Origin: Polyodon spathula
Lineage: Eukaryota; Chordata; Actinopteri; Acipenseriformes; Polyodontidae
Direction of reading: 5' to 3'
NCBI RefSeq assembly: GCF_017654505.1
Contig: NC_054553.1
Coordinates: forward strand, 2,223,001-2,287,000
DNA: 64,000 nt
Under the pieces are notes generated by a model, which was given only the letters and a program-made list of their open reading frames with translations, made no database searches and had not been told where the DNA came from. The stretch's first letter is position 1, and every line of letters starts with the position of its first letter. Below are positions 1 to 13,770 of this stretch, in pieces. A program made the translations under genes and the position numbers.

Positions 1-225
1 TGAGACCATCGATGTGAGTAATATTCTTCTGTTATAGAAAGAAACTCTAAACTAATTAACATTTTACAGAATAAACCCAGGTTATTCACACATTCATGTA
101 TGTATACTTAAAAGCACATAAATATACAGATAAATACACAGATAAACAATATGCATCTTCTTATGTGTAACTGCTGTACACAAATAGAACTAAGAACTAA
201 AATGTACAGGTATCTATATGTGTAC
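1..225. other. AT-rich intergenic DNA
   Basis: AT-rich sequence with no recognisable gene, RNA or mobile element. It leads directly into the TG/TA repeat array. Confidence 0.5.
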
Positions 226-2007
<1,782 letters not shown>

Positions 2008-3190
2008 AGTTCAGTTCAGTTTATTCACTTTGTGTCCACAGGGCCAGCACAGGTACATCTCAATAGTGTAGCACTAACACAAAGACAGACCTACGTAGAC
2101 CACTCTCAATAATTAACAATACAACAATTACTATACATCCAAGTAATATCAATACAAACACACATATACACACACACACGTGTATACATACAATACATAA
2201 TATATTAAAAAAAAATATTTATATTTAAATTTTATTACAACTAAAACAAGTTCACCTCAAAGGCAGATTACACTGAACAGCAGTTTTCAACCAGGACAGG
2301 CTTGACAATGACACAATGGAATCCAGAAGGGCATTCCAGAACCCCAAGGCTGTTCCAAAGAAAGAGTAACTGAAGGCAAAAAGGGCTGATGATCAGAGAA
2401 GCTCTGTGGAGACTCTCAGCCCAGGTCGTTTAGGAGCACAGACTGACATAGAGGCAGAATACAGTGAATGCAGGACCTTATAGAAATGAACAAGAATAAA
2501 ACAGGACCTTCTGCCATGTAATGGTTTGAGAGAAGAGTGACTAAGATGGTTATCATGAGTTGAATCTCAATTCCAGTCATTCAGTACAATCCTACAAGCA
2601 CATTTTTGCACAGACTCAAGCTTCTTAGTACAGTATTTTTTAAATGGGTCCCAGACAAACACAGTTGTACTCTAAAATAGCTTTTACAAACTCTTGTAAC
2701 GATGTAAAACAACATTTGGAGGGGCATCTCTAAAGGTACGAAAAATAACCCCCAAAATTCTTCTCGCTTTGCTGCAACCATAATCGGCATGGTGTGACCA
2801 GGGCAAGTTATCAGATTCCCCGAACCCCAAGAGCTTATAATGAGTGACTTTCTAATAATGAATTCCAAACCAATCATAGACATGACTGATCTAATGTTGA
2901 AACGCTAATGAGTCTGTTTCTGGATGTATAACTGTTTTATATAATGTAGTGCGTTCTGTAAACATAATAACACTGGAACATTCTGAGAAATGCACAGCTG
3001 CCAAATCATTAGCATACAATTTAAACAACAAAGGGTCCAAAACAGACCCTTCAGGAACACCAGACATCACTGGTAGCTGAAAAGACAGTTGTCCTTGGGC
3101 AGCAACACTTTGCCAACGCCCCAAGAGGCAAGAAGAAAACCAGCCCGAAATGCCTTCACCAAACCCGTCTTCACCAAAACACCTTAAGGA
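2008..3190 (-). mobile_element. Decayed LINE, 3' part (L2/CR1/Rex-like reverse transcriptase)
   Basis: Read on the minus strand with several frameshifts and stops, this encodes the C-terminal half of a non-LTR retrotransposon reverse transcriptase. Near 3075-3000 is a degenerate form of the family motif GVPxGSVLxPLLFxLYxNDL (seen as GVPEGSVLDPLLFKLYANDL). Further on are ARRILGVIF, a VWDP block, the LESVQKCACRIV block, and near 2370-2260 the C-terminal FFGTALGFWNALLDS block. The element ends in a short A/T-rich 3' UTR and a CTGAACTGAACTAAA tail at about 2008. There is no intact ORF and the 5' end is missing, so it is a dead 5'-truncated copy. Placement in the L2/CR1/Rex/Jockey group is by motif; the exact family is not determined. 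Confidence 0.8.
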
Positions 3191-3858
3191 AATGTTATTA
3201 TTAGGGGTTTAGAAAGTGTTTCTGTTTATTTTCAAGACAGATTTTAGTTATATTTTAAAACTTTAGATTAGAGATTAGCATAGTGTATCCGGGATGTTAA
3301 TTTTTCATGTGTATGAAATAACAATATCTTACATGTTCACTTTGTCTGCAACTTTGTTTTGTTCTTGCACGACAGATCTAAGTAGAATTGCAAAATGATT
3401 TATACAACGATCTCATTGTTACATCAACACCTTAAAGGGGTGAATTAATAACTAATTCCATCAAGAAGGCGACTTCATCACCAGCAATTAAATTCAAATG
3501 GCTAAAGTATTTGTATTAAAGACAACATTCATGAGAGTACAGTGCAGTGACCAGCAACGTGGGTGGTTACAACTGGGTTAAGAATTCTCTGGGTGGTTCT
3601 AAATGTAGTCACAGGGAACTGCTAGTGTACTGTATGTAAGGGGTTAAACCCCAGATACTGGTAATACCATATTAATTTCTTAGATAAAGATTACCATTGA
3701 TTACACAATAGAACTGCAGGTCAGACAGTTTTACCAGGGCGAAGGCAATTGAACGCTGAACCTAGACTTCACTATTTTCCACTGTGCTGCAATGATAAGG
3801 CACGACTGTTTAATTCAGAAAGGTCAAAAATGACTTTGAGTAATCACAGCCCTTTCAT
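3191..3858. other. Intergenic DNA, no gene seen
   Basis: Unique-looking AT-rich sequence with no supported gene or element. Confidence 0.45.
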
Positions 3859-3902
3859 TTTTTTCTCCCTTGTGTCCCTATAAAAACACAAGGGAGAAAA
3901 AA
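3859..3902. repeat. Perfect 17-bp inverted repeat (hairpin)
   Basis: The left arm (3859-3875, TTTTTTCTCCCTTGTGT) and right arm (3886-3902) are exact reverse complements, separated by a 10-base loop. With a bulge on the left side the pairing extends to GCCCTT/AAGGGC (from 3849 and to 3906). It could be a remnant of a short foldback element. No flanking duplication or host transcript is evident. Confidence 0.9.
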
Positions 3903-6900
3903 GGGCACCTTCAATATAACTTAATAAGAGAAACTAGAAAAAACAGGACTTTGTTCCAATAATGACATAATTAAAAAAAAAAAAAAAAATAAGGCTGGAC
4001 CTTTAACATGGTGTGGAAGGGGTGTGGGTAATTCACATGGGTTTAAAGAATTTATACAAATTCCTGTGTAAACAAAATAGCTACTCAATTAAAAATGACC
4101 TCTTGCAAAAGATCCATTTGGGTGATAAATTAGCTTTGAAGCTAAATGTAGGCTAACTACAGTTTTAATACATTTCTGCATTCTTAATACAAGACATGCA
4201 TCATCATACTCTTATCTGCTGAATGACACCTGGATAAAAAAAAAAAAAAAAAAACAGCTTATAAGAATCTAATCATCAAATACACCGGTTTATTACTGTT
4301 CTGTTCATGTCTTCTAATGTTTTACAGCAAGTCTTACTTTTGTGATTTATACAGAAATTGGGGCATAGGTGCAGAAATGGGCCGTGCTCTACCTGGTGCA
4401 GGCCAACGGGCCAATATAAAACTGTACTACAGTCTTTCGAACACATTAAACATTGTCTTTGAGCCATTGCTTGCCCTCGAGGCCCTAACCCTAATTAAGA
4501 ACATAAATCTTAAGCTCAGTATTCAAATCCTCTCAGCTGGCCCTATAGGTACAGTAAATAAGACAGACTGCATATGGCTATTGTAGTTGCCTACTTTAAC
4601 AGTAGTTTGGAAAATAACACTCACTATTACTGTATCATAAATATCAGTGGGTGATCAGGAGATACACAATTACTGTACATGCTTTATGAATCATCACATC
4701 ATGGAAGGTTCATGTTTAGGGTGTTCTCAGTTAACAGTTCAGAGGGGAATCTATCTCAGTGGGTTACACATTGTACAGAATACAGCAGCTAAAAGGTTTT
4801 GTGTATTATCCGCATGATAGTGGTCAAAATAACAGAATGCAACAACATGAAATCCAACTAAGACCTAGCCTACTTCCTGTAATCATGCAGTAGTCCAAAC
4901 AACAAAGAAAGAAACAAAACAAAAATAAGGGGGCACTTGAACTAGAAAAGCCGGATACTGTGGTCATTGAAATGGGGTATTTCAACACCAACCCCTCCTC
5001 CCCATCTTACAGAGAGGGATGTTACAGCGAGTGTTGCTTAGCAACCAGGCCTTGTTGTCCGCAAACAGCTTTTGAGCAGAGTCACGACTAACTGGCAGAA
5101 CAGCGCCTGTATTTCTCAAAGCAGCAGCAACATAATCATTATCAACAGAGAGAGGGGTGGGGGGCAAGGTAAATCAGGGTTTCAACAGACAGCTTTTTTT
5201 TTTTTTTTTGCTGTTGTTGACGTGGCTGCAAGCACAACACCAAGGATTCTTTTTCACAGATTTTTTTTTTTTTTTAATGTTATGGTGACAAGCTTTAATT
5301 ATTTTTTTTTGGATTGTTTTTACTGCTGTTAGAAGAACCTAGCTTAAGAAAATTAGTAAACTTCAGGTTATTTGAAATCAAAGCATTGCCACCCTGGTGA
5401 TCAAAAGGCAGGGCACAGAAAACAAGTGAATGTACCGTATTATCAACATCCTGTATTACAGCTGGCTAAAATGAAGAGAATGATGATGAGTTCTAACTAC
5501 AGTACATTGTTTTAAAGTCAGGATTTGCAATAAATCTTCATAGAGAATGTGGCAAAACCAGTACATAAATATAATTTGACCTAAAAAGCATTTAAAATGT
5601 TAGAATAGGAATTCCAGTTTAGTTACCAAGACCCACACTAAACACACATATGAAGTATTCTCATTAACTTGGAAACTTGTATAAAATCCAATCCAACATC
5701 CTTAAGATGCTAGAAGTCTATAAAAAAGGGTTGGTTCTTAATGCAGAGTGTGATGGTCAGGACCAGGCATGGCTGAAGAATGCACTCTCTAAACACCTTC
5801 ATAGTTTCAGAAATCTCAACTGAACTAGCCCTATAGCTTAAAGATTGAGGAGAAAAATTAATGTTAAGCCAGCTCAGGTTTTGAAATAAAATGAACAAGA
5901 GTTTAAGTATTACTTAAAATTGGTTTAAAACCTTCACAGTGAGTGAACACACAATACTTGCAATGATTATACTCATGGTTAAATGGTAATCACTGTGTGA
6001 CTTGCACCCCAAGCATTACTTCAGAAGACTCTCTTGCGGTTAGAGAATGCAAATGTCTGACAGCCTCTTTCAACACTTTAGCACTCGATGCACTCTGTAA
6101 AAAAAAGCAAAACAAAACAACTTACTAAGTTGAACAGAAGAATGCACATGTTTAATATGCTGTAAAAAACTGACATTTCTTATTTAAACTGAAGGAATGG
6201 TACAGATTGGTATTTTTTATAAGATTGTGAACATTATGAATCCACAGCCCTTTGCGTAAAAATGGGAGTACAAACAAAAAACACCCGAACCAACCTTGAA
6301 AGGTCAGTCATTTCCACGTGTGAAAGACCCCCAGGTTATAGGCTGTCTCACTGAACTGGGGAACTTCCATCTTCTCTGTGTAAATGTTTTAGAGTAGTGG
6401 AAACAGATGATGTTTATTAACTTGCCATTTCATGAGAGATGCTAGTTCCATAATACAATGGAAATACACTTTTGGGGATCTGAATAAAAGTATATCACAA
6501 TCAACAAAAATGTCAAAATATAAAATGCCAATTGTAGTTTTAAGCAGAAGGCGTGAGAGAAAACACTCCCTTGCCCATGAGTCAGAGACCCTGATAATGT
6601 TTTGCTGCCTTGACAGCTAAAACCTTTCCTCACCAGAGCACTTCACAGCATGTTTTATACCAACACGTTATATCAGCACAGTGGTGGAATTTATAAAAGT
6701 ATTCTTCATCAAAGGAAACATCTTCTCAAAAATACTGCACCATCACTTGGTTCAAGTGATGCTAGGAATTTGGGGAATAACACAGCAAATGTTTGATAAC
6801 CTCTAATACTGGTTGGACAGGTGTGGGAGCCCACATGTCTGTAGGACAGCGTCAGAACAGTACTACTGGATGAAACCTTTTATTGGAGATCTTAAAATGA

Positions 6901-7490
6901 GGTAGAATGAAATTATCTTTTTTACATTTATTTTCACAAGGACAAAGACTTTCCTAACCTTCACCATCTGATTATTATATCAGGTGTAGCTATGGCTACT
7001 ATGGCTCACAGACCAGGGCTCACATACAGTACTCACTACAAAATGTCATAAGCCTTCGCAAGGTGAAGTGGATTACAAGCAGATACTAGAGGTGTGAGAT
7101 TCTGTTTGATTTTCTATATTTTTAAGAATAAGCACCATACTGAATTACTCTATATATTACAGAAAAGCTCCGCATGCACAGGATTTAGGCATACAGAATA
7201 TCTGCATGTCCTTATATATGTATATGTAAACGCAGGCCCACTGTCTGTGAAGCAGTCAACTGCTCCTACTTCTCCAGACGGCGGTTTTAAATGTCAAGTC
7301 GAAGGCGAGATTGGAGTTAGGGTAAAAGGTCACAAGCGATCTCGGCTTAATAAATTGAAAAGGTTTACGCCCCCACAGAAGGTGTTTTAGGTAAACAGCA
7401 GGATGGATAAGATTTAGGTGCATGCAAAAATACAAGCTGCTCAAGCATCAACATGCCCTCTGCCACTTAGCAACACCAGGCAAATAAATT
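3903..7490. other. Intergenic DNA with homopolymer tracts
   Basis: No gene is supported. Poly-A tracts lie near 3973-3989 and 4238-4254, and poly-T tracts near 5194-5209 and 5262-5275. An open frame at 4982-5167 (minus) and others of 60-98 codons have no recognisable composition or domain. A CCCTAACCCTAA word occurs near 4483 but does not form an array. Confidence 0.5.
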
Positions 7491-7494
7491 TAAA

Positions 7495-8090
7495 TTCAAT
7501 GAACAACTGAACCGTCGCATGATAAGGATGGTGATGTTGTCCGCAGACACGGTAAACTTTCACTGCTATGCCGATGCCAATTGTATCTGTCTCTGAAACC
7601 AGGCGATTCCACATCTGCAAATACTACCTGTCACTGATATTAAGAAATGCATGTCAACAAACTTTCTACTCTTAAATTCTGATAAAACAAAGGTCATAAT
7701 TTTGGGATAAAGAAATCAATGAGAGAGGGTAAATCAATGTGCCTGTACAGTGGACAGCTACCCCATTGAGACAGAAACTAGAAATCTGGGTGTCATTTTT
7801 TTTTTTTTTTTTTTTTTGATCTTTCATTTGAATCCCACATCAAGAACGTAACTGAGGTGTCTTTTTTTCCCATCTAAGAAATACTGCTAATTTAAGACGC
7901 TTTCTCTCAGAACAGGATGCTGAGAGACTGAGGGCTGCCTTTGTAACTTCTAAAATAGACTACTGTAATGCCCTATTTTCTGGTATTCCAAATTATTTTG
8001 TCCAGATTGCAGCTTGTGCAAAACGCTGCAGCCAGGACCCTAACGAAAATGAGAAAGTTTGACCATATTACGCCAGTGTCTTTTTCTACA
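7495..8090 (+). mobile_element. Decayed LINE fragment (L2/Rex-like reverse transcriptase)
   Basis: The plus strand encodes, across frameshifts and stops, the middle and C-terminal reverse transcriptase of a fish L2/Rex-type LINE. FHCYADA lies near 7558 and corresponds to the FHxYADD catalytic box; its second Asp is lost. MSTNFLLLNSDKTKVIILG is near 7653-7709, and ETRNLGVIF is near 7776-7800. A ~20-base poly-T follows at 7797-7817. DYCNALFSGIPN is near 7956-7995, and the AARTL-type block is near 8030. The element is truncated at both ends and dead. Its orientation is opposite to the LINE at 2-3 kb. Confidence 0.8.
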
Positions 8091-9094
8091 CTCACCAAAA
8101 GACCAATTACTGTGACACTAGTCTTAGGCACCTAGCACTTTGGATGGTATAATGAAGTTTTAATATAATAGTCAACCTGATCATCCATGCATCCACTAAA
8201 GCTGGCACATGTTTTAAAATCAACTATAGTATCCATCGACAAAATATATTTATCTGCTAGTACTAAGTCCCTGGGCAATGGCATCAGGAAATGTGTCAAT
8301 ATAAAAGGTATCAACACAGTGCAAGAACAAACAAACAAAGAACAAAGTGCAGCCTTCTCAAAAACAGGCAGAAAATGACCCATTGTTTAAGATCAAACTG
8401 AAAATTAACACAGGGCAGCTAAAATGTTCATAGCAGGCTCTGAAGTTCACCATATTGCATCCATGTCACAGTGTAAGACAGCAGCGCTCTCATACCTCCC
8501 ATAGAGAACGACGACTTAAATCAATGACAGAGCAAAACAGTGATAGAACAAAATAACTGTGTACATTAATCAAACCCTGCCGTACACACATTTGGCATCT
8601 ACTTCAGTAAAAAGGTCAGTCTGGCAGCTGACTGGGTATTTTTTTTTTCAAGTCCCCTGGCGTAAGATTCTAACCTAGCATGAGGAACTACAAGCAGTAG
8701 ATGAACTTTGAAAACTGACTTATGAGGAAAGGATATTCATTCCCACACCCCTCCCCCATCATAAAATATGATTTACACTGTACCAAACTAATTGAGTTTT
8801 GTAGGGTTACACTTAAATAACATTTGATTTAATACAGGCATTTATTTTAGATGCCAATTCTCCACTGTAAGATATTGCATGTATTGGCAAACGATCAGTC
8901 TCAATGTAACTTCTAATGAGACTGCAGCCTACAGCAGGTGGACCCTAATGTTACTACAGTACCATTTTATTTATTCTGCTACAATGAAATAAAAAAGAGG
9001 AGGAATTTAACCTTACCGGAAGTCCATTTTATACCTGGATTTCAAAAGGAAAAGTCTTCAGAGGACACTGTATATTTGGAAAGTACATTTTCAA
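8091..9094. other. Intergenic DNA, no gene seen
   Basis: No supported gene. The ORFs of 63-83 codons on both strands near 8132-8383 overlap each other and show no family resemblance. Confidence 0.45.
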
Positions 9095-9096
9095 TT

Positions 9097-9099
<3 letters not shown>

Positions 9100-9178
<79 letters not shown>
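9100..9178. repeat. (TA)n microsatellite
   Basis: About 75 bp of uninterrupted TA dinucleotides preceded by a short T run. Strongly self-complementary, and likely polymorphic in length. Confidence 0.97.
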
Positions 9179-9188
<10 letters not shown>

Positions 9189-9293
9189 TTTCCCTTGACA
9201 TTAACTAACCCAATCCCCCAAATGTGCAGGGTCTGTGCCTACTCAGATCGGGTAGCTGTTTATTCAATGTGCCTTTCATTCACTTCTATTGAC

Positions 9294-9318
9294 AAAAAAA
9301 AAAAAAAAAAAAAAAAAA
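9294..9318. repeat. Poly-A tract
   Basis: A run of about 25 adenines. No retroposon body is recognisable immediately 5' of it, so it is called only as a homopolymer. Confidence 0.9.
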
Positions 9319-9433
9319 CCTCTCCTAGATCCATACTGGCTGGTTTAAGTGGCTGCTACTGTAAATGCGATCAATTACATCACTCTCATATTTTCCTTGT
9401 TTGGGCCATTTTGGCATGTCTATATTATTATTT

Positions 9434-9461
9434 GGGGGGGGGGGGGGGGGGGGGGGGGGGG
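9434..9461. repeat. Poly-G tract (28 G)
   Basis: An uninterrupted run of 28 guanines at this position. Such a run can form intramolecular G-quadruplexes on the plus strand. The true length may differ from the assembly because long G runs are error-prone to sequence. Confidence 0.95.
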
Positions 9462-10459
9462 TGGTTAAACCATCTCCAAAAACAAACTGCTTAATCCCGC
9501 CAGAGAGGCTGCAAGTGCACAAACTGAATAATGAATCAGTAGGCTTAGCAATCGATTACTTTGTTTATTTGATAACCGTTTCATTCAGCTCGGATGTTTT
9601 ACTTAAGGCGCAGCAACAAACCAGTCAATTACAATACTGTAAGCATTGACACAGCGCCGCCTTTACAGCCGCGCATCACAAGCCTCCGCGGCACAGAATA
9701 CTGCTAAATAAATGCAAACACTGGATTGTATTTCTGTAGGTGTGCTTGTGTTGTGAACTAATATTAATTAACTAACCCGGCTTAATTGCTGTTGTACTGT
9801 ACCGCAATTCTGTTCACTCGACAACTTGTGCAACTCAGAATTCTTCCAGTGTGCAATAACAACACATCACATAACAGGACGAGGCACAGATTTGAAACTG
9901 GGTCTAACAATTTCTCAAATTTGTCGTTTTTAGTGTCTTCGTTAAGCAAGCCTAGCTGCTGTTGGAAAGTCCTCGGCGCATAGCCGCTCTTCATTACCAT
10001 ACCACCTGTTATTACCGCTGCACACCCTTCACTTCAGCCCAGGGGTCAGGTATGTCAAATCACTCAGCAATCACCCGTGCTTTCCCAAATATGATTTTCT
10101 TTTTTTTTTTTTTTTCATGGATGGACATACAGAAATTCAACGACATTCCTAAAATGATGTATCCCACATCAAAATATACATTATAAAATATAAATCACAC
10201 ACTGTTACCAATTTAAAGAAAAGTTGACACTGCTGTAGAATAATTTAGCAATGATATTGGCGTATAACTTTATTAAAAAGGCTTTTGGCATTTTAAACGT
10301 ATAAGGTGGTGCTTATATACGTTTATAAAAAATATATTCGGGGCTGTGCTGTTCACGTGTTCATGCACGGCACACTGAAAAAAAAATACACCGTGGTTGC
10401 AAAATATAAGACATTGATTTATATAAAATGTAATCTATTTCATTCGGTGTGGTACTTAC
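9462..10459. other. Intergenic DNA between poly-G tract and CpG-rich island
   Basis: Somewhat more GC-rich and CpG-containing near 9650-9700 and 9955-10030 (GCGCCGCC, CCTCGGCGCATAGCCGC). It then becomes AT-rich, with a poly-T at about 10099-10115. No coding exon is supported. Confidence 0.4.
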
Positions 10460-10651
10460 TTTTGCCTTTCTGCAGTCGCCTTCTTCACCCTCTCCGATAT
10501 TCAACCTAATGCTGCTGCTGTCGACAGCGCTGCCGCAGTTTGACTCAGCGGAGCTGTGGCTGACCCTTACCCGGAAAACACGCTCGATGTGCGGGATACA
10601 GCGCTGCAGCAGGGGGCCTGCTCTCGCGGGCGCTGCCAGCTCCAAAACCAT
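10460..10651 (-). CDS. Candidate first exon of a minus-strand gene (unidentified; possibly zc3h12b 5' exon)
   Basis: On the minus strand an ATG at 10651 opens 64 codons (starting MVLELAAPARAGPLLQRC). They run exactly to a near-consensus 5' splice site, GCAAAA|GTAAGT, at 10460/10459, in phase 0. The stretch is CpG- and GC-rich compared with the AT-rich surroundings, as expected of a promoter-proximal exon. The peptide matches nothing I recognise and may not be translated, so this could equally be a 5' UTR exon. In human, ZC3H12B starts head-to-head with ZC4H2, which makes it the leading guess for the gene. On the opposite strand the same place carries an acceptor-like TTTCTGCAG, so the orientation is not certain. 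Confidence 0.35.
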
Positions 10652-10707
10652 TTATTATTGAAAATGGAAGACCGACGCAAACAAAGCCTAATAATTACAC
10701 GATGTTA

Positions 10708-10744
<37 letters not shown>

Positions 10745-10965
10745 TATTCTGCAAAGGGTCAAACGCTTAATACAGCGACGAATTCGACATTTTCCCGAGC
10801 TGCATTTTCCCCCTGCATCCTTTCCTCCATCATCCTGCCTCCCACAGACTGTCTCTTAGCAACAGGTCTTCCGCCCCCTGCCGCCGGTTGTGAAGAGAGC
10901 TCGCATTCCAGCAATAGCCTCGTCCGTGCCCCTCTCATGCAACAAGGGCAGGCAGGCAGGGCCTA
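10462..10965. promoter_or_regulatory. CpG-rich, promoter-like island
   Basis: The stretch contains many CpG dinucleotides (GTCGACAGCGCTGCCGC, TCTCGCGGGCGCTGCC, TTCCGCCCCCTGCCGCCGG) in an otherwise CpG-poor window. It is interrupted by a 33-base poly-A at 10709-10741. It overlaps the candidate minus-strand first exon. Promoter function is inferred from composition only. Confidence 0.4.
10709..10741. repeat. Poly-A tract (33 A)
   Basis: An uninterrupted run of 33 adenines inside a GC-rich island. It may be a retroposon tail or slippage product; no retroposon body is recognisable upstream. Confidence 0.95.
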
Positions 10966-12318
10966 AAGATTTTTGTGTTTTTATTGGCAAATGAAATATT
11001 ACCGCACTGTGCTGGAGATGATGGTATTGTGCTATTGATATGTACATGTGCAGAGCAATAACGGTGAGGCTTTTTCTACAAGAGTATATATTTTTTTAAG
11101 GTTAGAGAATAAGGTTAGCTTTGGAATATTTGATACAACGTGTACTGTACATAGTAGTTCAATTAGAGAGACCAAATAAAATCAATTTACAAATAAAATA
11201 ATGAGCCGCTTGTCTAAAAGCTGTACTGTGTGACAGGTGTGAAACCCTGTTTGTCTGCAGTAGAGTGCTATTTGCTGTAGCTCTCTTCCTAGTTTGGTTG
11301 CACAGATAATCATTACTGTAGATATCTGACACCTCTCCTTATTATGCTTACTAAATACTAAGCCTAAGTGGTTATTTGCTGCTTAAACAAATTCTGAGTT
11401 AAATACTGAGGCTCAAATGATTATAGAGCAGTAAAAAGACAACAGCAGATGACCCCTAACCACGTATTCCCAGGCCCCACCCCTTCTCTATTTCCAGTGA
11501 TTACTTGTAACACTCTGCCATTGCAAATTGAGTTGTGAGTTTGCACATTGGGTTCTGCTGTCTGAAAGCAGTGACTGTATAGACATAAAGCAGGAAGCAG
11601 CAGGACTGGAAATGTTATCAACCCCCAGATCTGTGTGACATTGTTATGTCCACTCCAAGCAACGGCAGCACATTTATCTAAGATATTTAAGCAGGAACAG
11701 AGACACTAATGTTTCAGGATGACATGCTGCTTGTATTACCATGACTGGAATATCCTGTCCTAATTCCATCCCAACCTGATCCATTCTGTTCTAGAGGAAG
11801 ACTGCTCACTACTGACTGAGCCACCAGCATTACTAACTGCAACATCAGCTAAGATCTTTGCCTGCTTCAGTATTTTATAGACTTGCACTTGGTTTCTCTT
11901 GTAGGTCAATCAGGCCACCCAGGCCTTGGAGAGCAGACTAAATCTGTCTCCAAGATGCGCACAGACTCACCTGCAATGCTTGTGCAGATTTGTCACAGTG
12001 CAGTGCAGCTCTTTCTGATGCAGGGTATATGCTGTTCAGTACGGCCGCCATATACAGAAAAACATAGTAGGGAACACAAAGAACACAAAGGAAATTCCAC
12101 CACCAAGGATTCTATGTAATGTGTTCTATATGGTTGTTTCCGCGGTAACAAGATGACAGTCATGTGCTGTGTGTGTTGCACGACTAATGGCCAGCAGGCT
12201 CAAGAATCAGGATCCAAGCTGTGTTTGGTATGTTATGAGAAAATCCACCCTCAAATTCACCTTATATTCGTCTGTATTTCAAAAATAAAATCATGTCATA
12301 TTAATGGTCATCATTACT
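10966..12318. other. Intergenic DNA, no gene seen
   Basis: AT-rich, unique-looking DNA. Frames of 62-78 codons near 11421-12181 overlap on both strands and resemble no protein. Confidence 0.45.
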
Positions 12319-12538
12319 ATTTCTTTATTTAGAAGATGCCTTTATCTAAAGCAATTTACAGAGACTAGGGTGTGTGAACTATGCATCAGCTGCAGTCACT
12401 TACAACAACGTCTCACCTGAAATACAGAGCACAAGTGACTTGCTCAGGGTTACACAATGAGTCAGTGGCAGAGCCACGATATGAACCAAAGACCTCCTGG
12501 TTACAAGCCCTTTAAGCACTGAACAACATCGCCTCCTA
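12319..12538 (-). mobile_element. tRNA-derived CORE-SINE, minus strand
   Basis: On the minus strand a tRNA-like head carries a B-box-like GGTTCATATCG (about 12479-12489). The MIR-type CORE block follows (TGTAACCCTGAGCAAGTCACTT). Then comes TTGTTGTAAGTGACT, and a 3' tail reading TAGATAAAGGCATCTTCTAAATAAAG. That tail style (xAAAGGCxTCTxCTAAATxAA) is typical of fish SINEs that share a 3' end with L2-type LINEs. Body and head match the copy at 32.2 kb, but the 3' tail differs. Confidence 0.8.
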
Positions 12539-12877
12539 TACTCAGGGTGTTCCAGTTGCAGCGCTGTAGTATAGTTTGTCAACAATATGAATGTCAATTA
12601 TGTGAAGAAAAATCATGACAAAACATGCAATTCTGATGAAAACCAAAAATAAGAACAATATTAAAATACCTGTCCAAGAAGAAGAAGAAGAAGACAACAC
12701 CTTAGCTTCTTTTATTGAAGATAGTATTGATTGAAGAAAGGCACTATGGGCATGGTAAAACCTGCTTACTGTATAATTACCTGCCTGAAGCATGCATTTC
12801 AAAGTTGCTGCTCACGCATACATGTGTTATCAGTTTAAACAGCACATAAACACTTAGGATTCAGTGTTATTCGGTTA
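12539..12877. other. Intergenic DNA with short AAG repeat
   Basis: A short (GAA)n tract lies near 12677-12694. Nothing else is recognised. Confidence 0.4.
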
Positions 12878-13045
12878 TTGGGAGGGTGGAAATCTCGAGA
12901 TGTTATTTTACATCACTTCAATAGGGAACTGTTAAGGAAGATTAATAATGAAGGCCAGCTCCATGACCTGAGAGAAGTGGGACCCAAGGAGCACAGGGGA
13001 AACGTTAAAGACGACTCCCGGCAAAAAACTCCCGGCTTTCAAAAG
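12878..13045 (+). other. Exon-like open stretch ending in a strong donor site
   Basis: An open frame without stops runs from about 12878 into a strong 5' splice site, CAAAAG|GTAAGC, at 13045/13046. The translation is rich in charged residues (ILHHFNRELLRKINNEGQ and KDDSRQKTPGFQK) but has no in-frame ATG near its start and matches no family I know. It lies 0.9 kb upstream of the ZC4H2 start on the same strand. It could be a non-coding or alternative upstream exon, or a chance ORF. Confidence 0.25.
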
Positions 13046-13597
13046 GTAAGCTATGCCGCTGCAAATACGAATCCCTGACTGATCCATAAGGGTCTGGTCT
13101 CTTTCACAGGAACATGAGAGCAAATTGCAGTTTTTGTTCCTTTCGTATTTATTGTGCAGCTAACCATATTCAATATCTTGATAAATAAATACAAATACGT
13201 CAGCGGTGAAGTCTAAAAATGTTAACTATATTGCAATGGTAATGATTTTCGTTTACACAGTAAATACTGTGAGCTTCTGTACGTGTGAAATAATTAATTT
13301 AGCTTGATTTTCAGACGGTTTTCTGCACTCTAGCGGCTATTTTCAAATGGAACAGCCAGAAAAATTGTCCAATGTGCTATTTTGCAAACTGTTTATAACC
13401 GTGTAGATCGCTCAATATTCTGACGGATCATAATTCTGAAATGAGGGGGTTGTTTATTTTTTATTTTTTTATTTATTTTTTTACTACAAAAACGACAAAA
13501 GCAGTAAGTACATTTCCTGATTGGATATTTTTTTATGAAGAAATAAAAAAAAAAAATATTTATATTGTACATGTCTTAAATATAACCATTTCATGCA

Positions 13598-13699
13598 CGA
13601 CGACCTCATAAGTTGACGGCAAAAAAAACCCTCTGTTCTAGTCATTATATGAGGGACACATAGAAGACGCAGAAGCATGACGACCTCATAAGAGGATGC
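13598..13699. repeat. Short direct repeat upstream of zc4h2
   Basis: The 15-mer TGACGACCTCATAAG (13675-13690 region) is repeated ~80 bp upstream as CACGACGACCTCATAAG (about 13595-13611). Each copy is followed by a similar TTGACGGCA or GGATGCCA. No known element matches; it may be a duplicated regulatory site. Confidence 0.5.
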
Positions 13700-13770
13700 C
13701 AAGCACTTGTCACTCCACCTGCAAAGTAGCGCTCTCGACCACACCAAGTCCCCAGATCGTGAAATGTTGT

